Program-made: the position numbers and the translations under genes
The notes under the pieces: generated by a model
Database searches by the model: none
Told to the model about the DNA's origin: nothing
What the model saw: the letters and a program-made list of their open reading frames with translations, nothing else
Shown here: positions 9,342 through 9,426 of the stretch, one piece after another
Layout: the number at the start of each line of letters is the position of its first letter
Numbering within the stretch: position 1 is the first letter of the stretch
From: an uncultured Ruminococcus sp.
Lineage (GTDB): Bacteria; Bacillota; Clostridia; Oscillospirales; CAG-382
Reading direction: 5' to 3'
DNA length: 9,426 bases
Assembly: GCA_902783535.1 (NCBI GenBank)
Contig: CACZRJ010000057.1
Coordinates: 1-9,426, forward strand

Positions 9342-9426
9342 TCACCAGGAGATCTCGTCCGCCGTCAGCGGGTGCATGTTCGTCTTGATGCTCGAGACGC
9401 GTCCGCCTCTCAGCTTGATGACGCGG
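9342..9426 (-). CDS. C-terminus of the partner ABC transporter ATPase (partial)
   Basis: Only the last 27 codons and the TGA (9342-9344) are inside the window; the gene continues beyond 9426. The peptide reads RVIKLRGGRVSSIKTN, then MHPLTADEISW. The R-V-I-x-L-x-G-G-R-V pattern just after the expected H-loop region is typical of the end of LolD/MacB-type ATPases, which energise FtsX-like permeases. Its position immediately upstream of such a permease supports this. The nucleotide-binding motifs themselves cannot be seen here. The gene and the permease gene clearly form one operon. Confidence 0.85.
   Translation of the reverse strand, partial: RVIKLRGGRVSSIKTNMHPLTADEISW

Overview
The window looks like chromosomal DNA of a fairly GC-rich member of the Firmicutes, most likely of the class Clostridia. 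The GC content is about 55-60% judged by eye. The taxonomic guess rests on the clostridial-type SecA (919 aa, long second-nucleotide-domain insertion, C-terminal SEC-C zinc motif), the ferredoxin-tailed aldo/keto reductase common in anaerobes, strong GGAGG ribosome binding sites and the Firmicutes-style large FtsX-like ABC permease. No 16S or other definitive marker is present.

Layout. Positions 1-78 hold the end of a reading frame that looks like a decayed fragment of the ArdC-like metallopeptidase carried by mobile elements. An intergenic stretch with a good promoter and a 15-bp palindrome over its -35 box follows. Next, on the + strand, come an aldo/keto reductase with two 4Fe-4S clusters (255-1439), a short gap with an extended -10 promoter containing another 15-bp palindrome, secA (1524-4283), and two polytopic membrane proteins of unknown function (4301-4969 and 5012-6400). 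The two membrane genes probably ride on the secA transcript. A strong GC-rich hairpin with T-tracts on both sides (about 6411-6457) ends this transcript. It also ends the convergent minus-strand ABC transporter operon, whose 955-aa FtsX-like permease (6468-9335) directly follows the ATPase gene; only the last 27 codons of the ATPase lie inside the window (9342-9426).

How the genes relate. SecA is the essential motor for protein export. The reductase is a stand-alone cytosolic redox enzyme and has no evident functional link to it. The two membrane proteins downstream of secA are the least understood part of the window. By eye, the 222-aa protein resembles one copy, and the 462-aa protein two tandem copies, of a six-helix membrane module of about 200 residues. 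The two genes share a reading frame and are separated only by a TAG codon and 14 sense codons. The ATPase-permease pair is an ordinary type VII (MacB/LolCDE-like) exporter or mechanotransmission system of unknown substrate.

I see no CRISPR array, tRNA, rRNA, complete insertion sequence or obvious defence system. The most promising leads are the possible triple-module membrane pair behind secA and the mobile-element remnant at the left edge.
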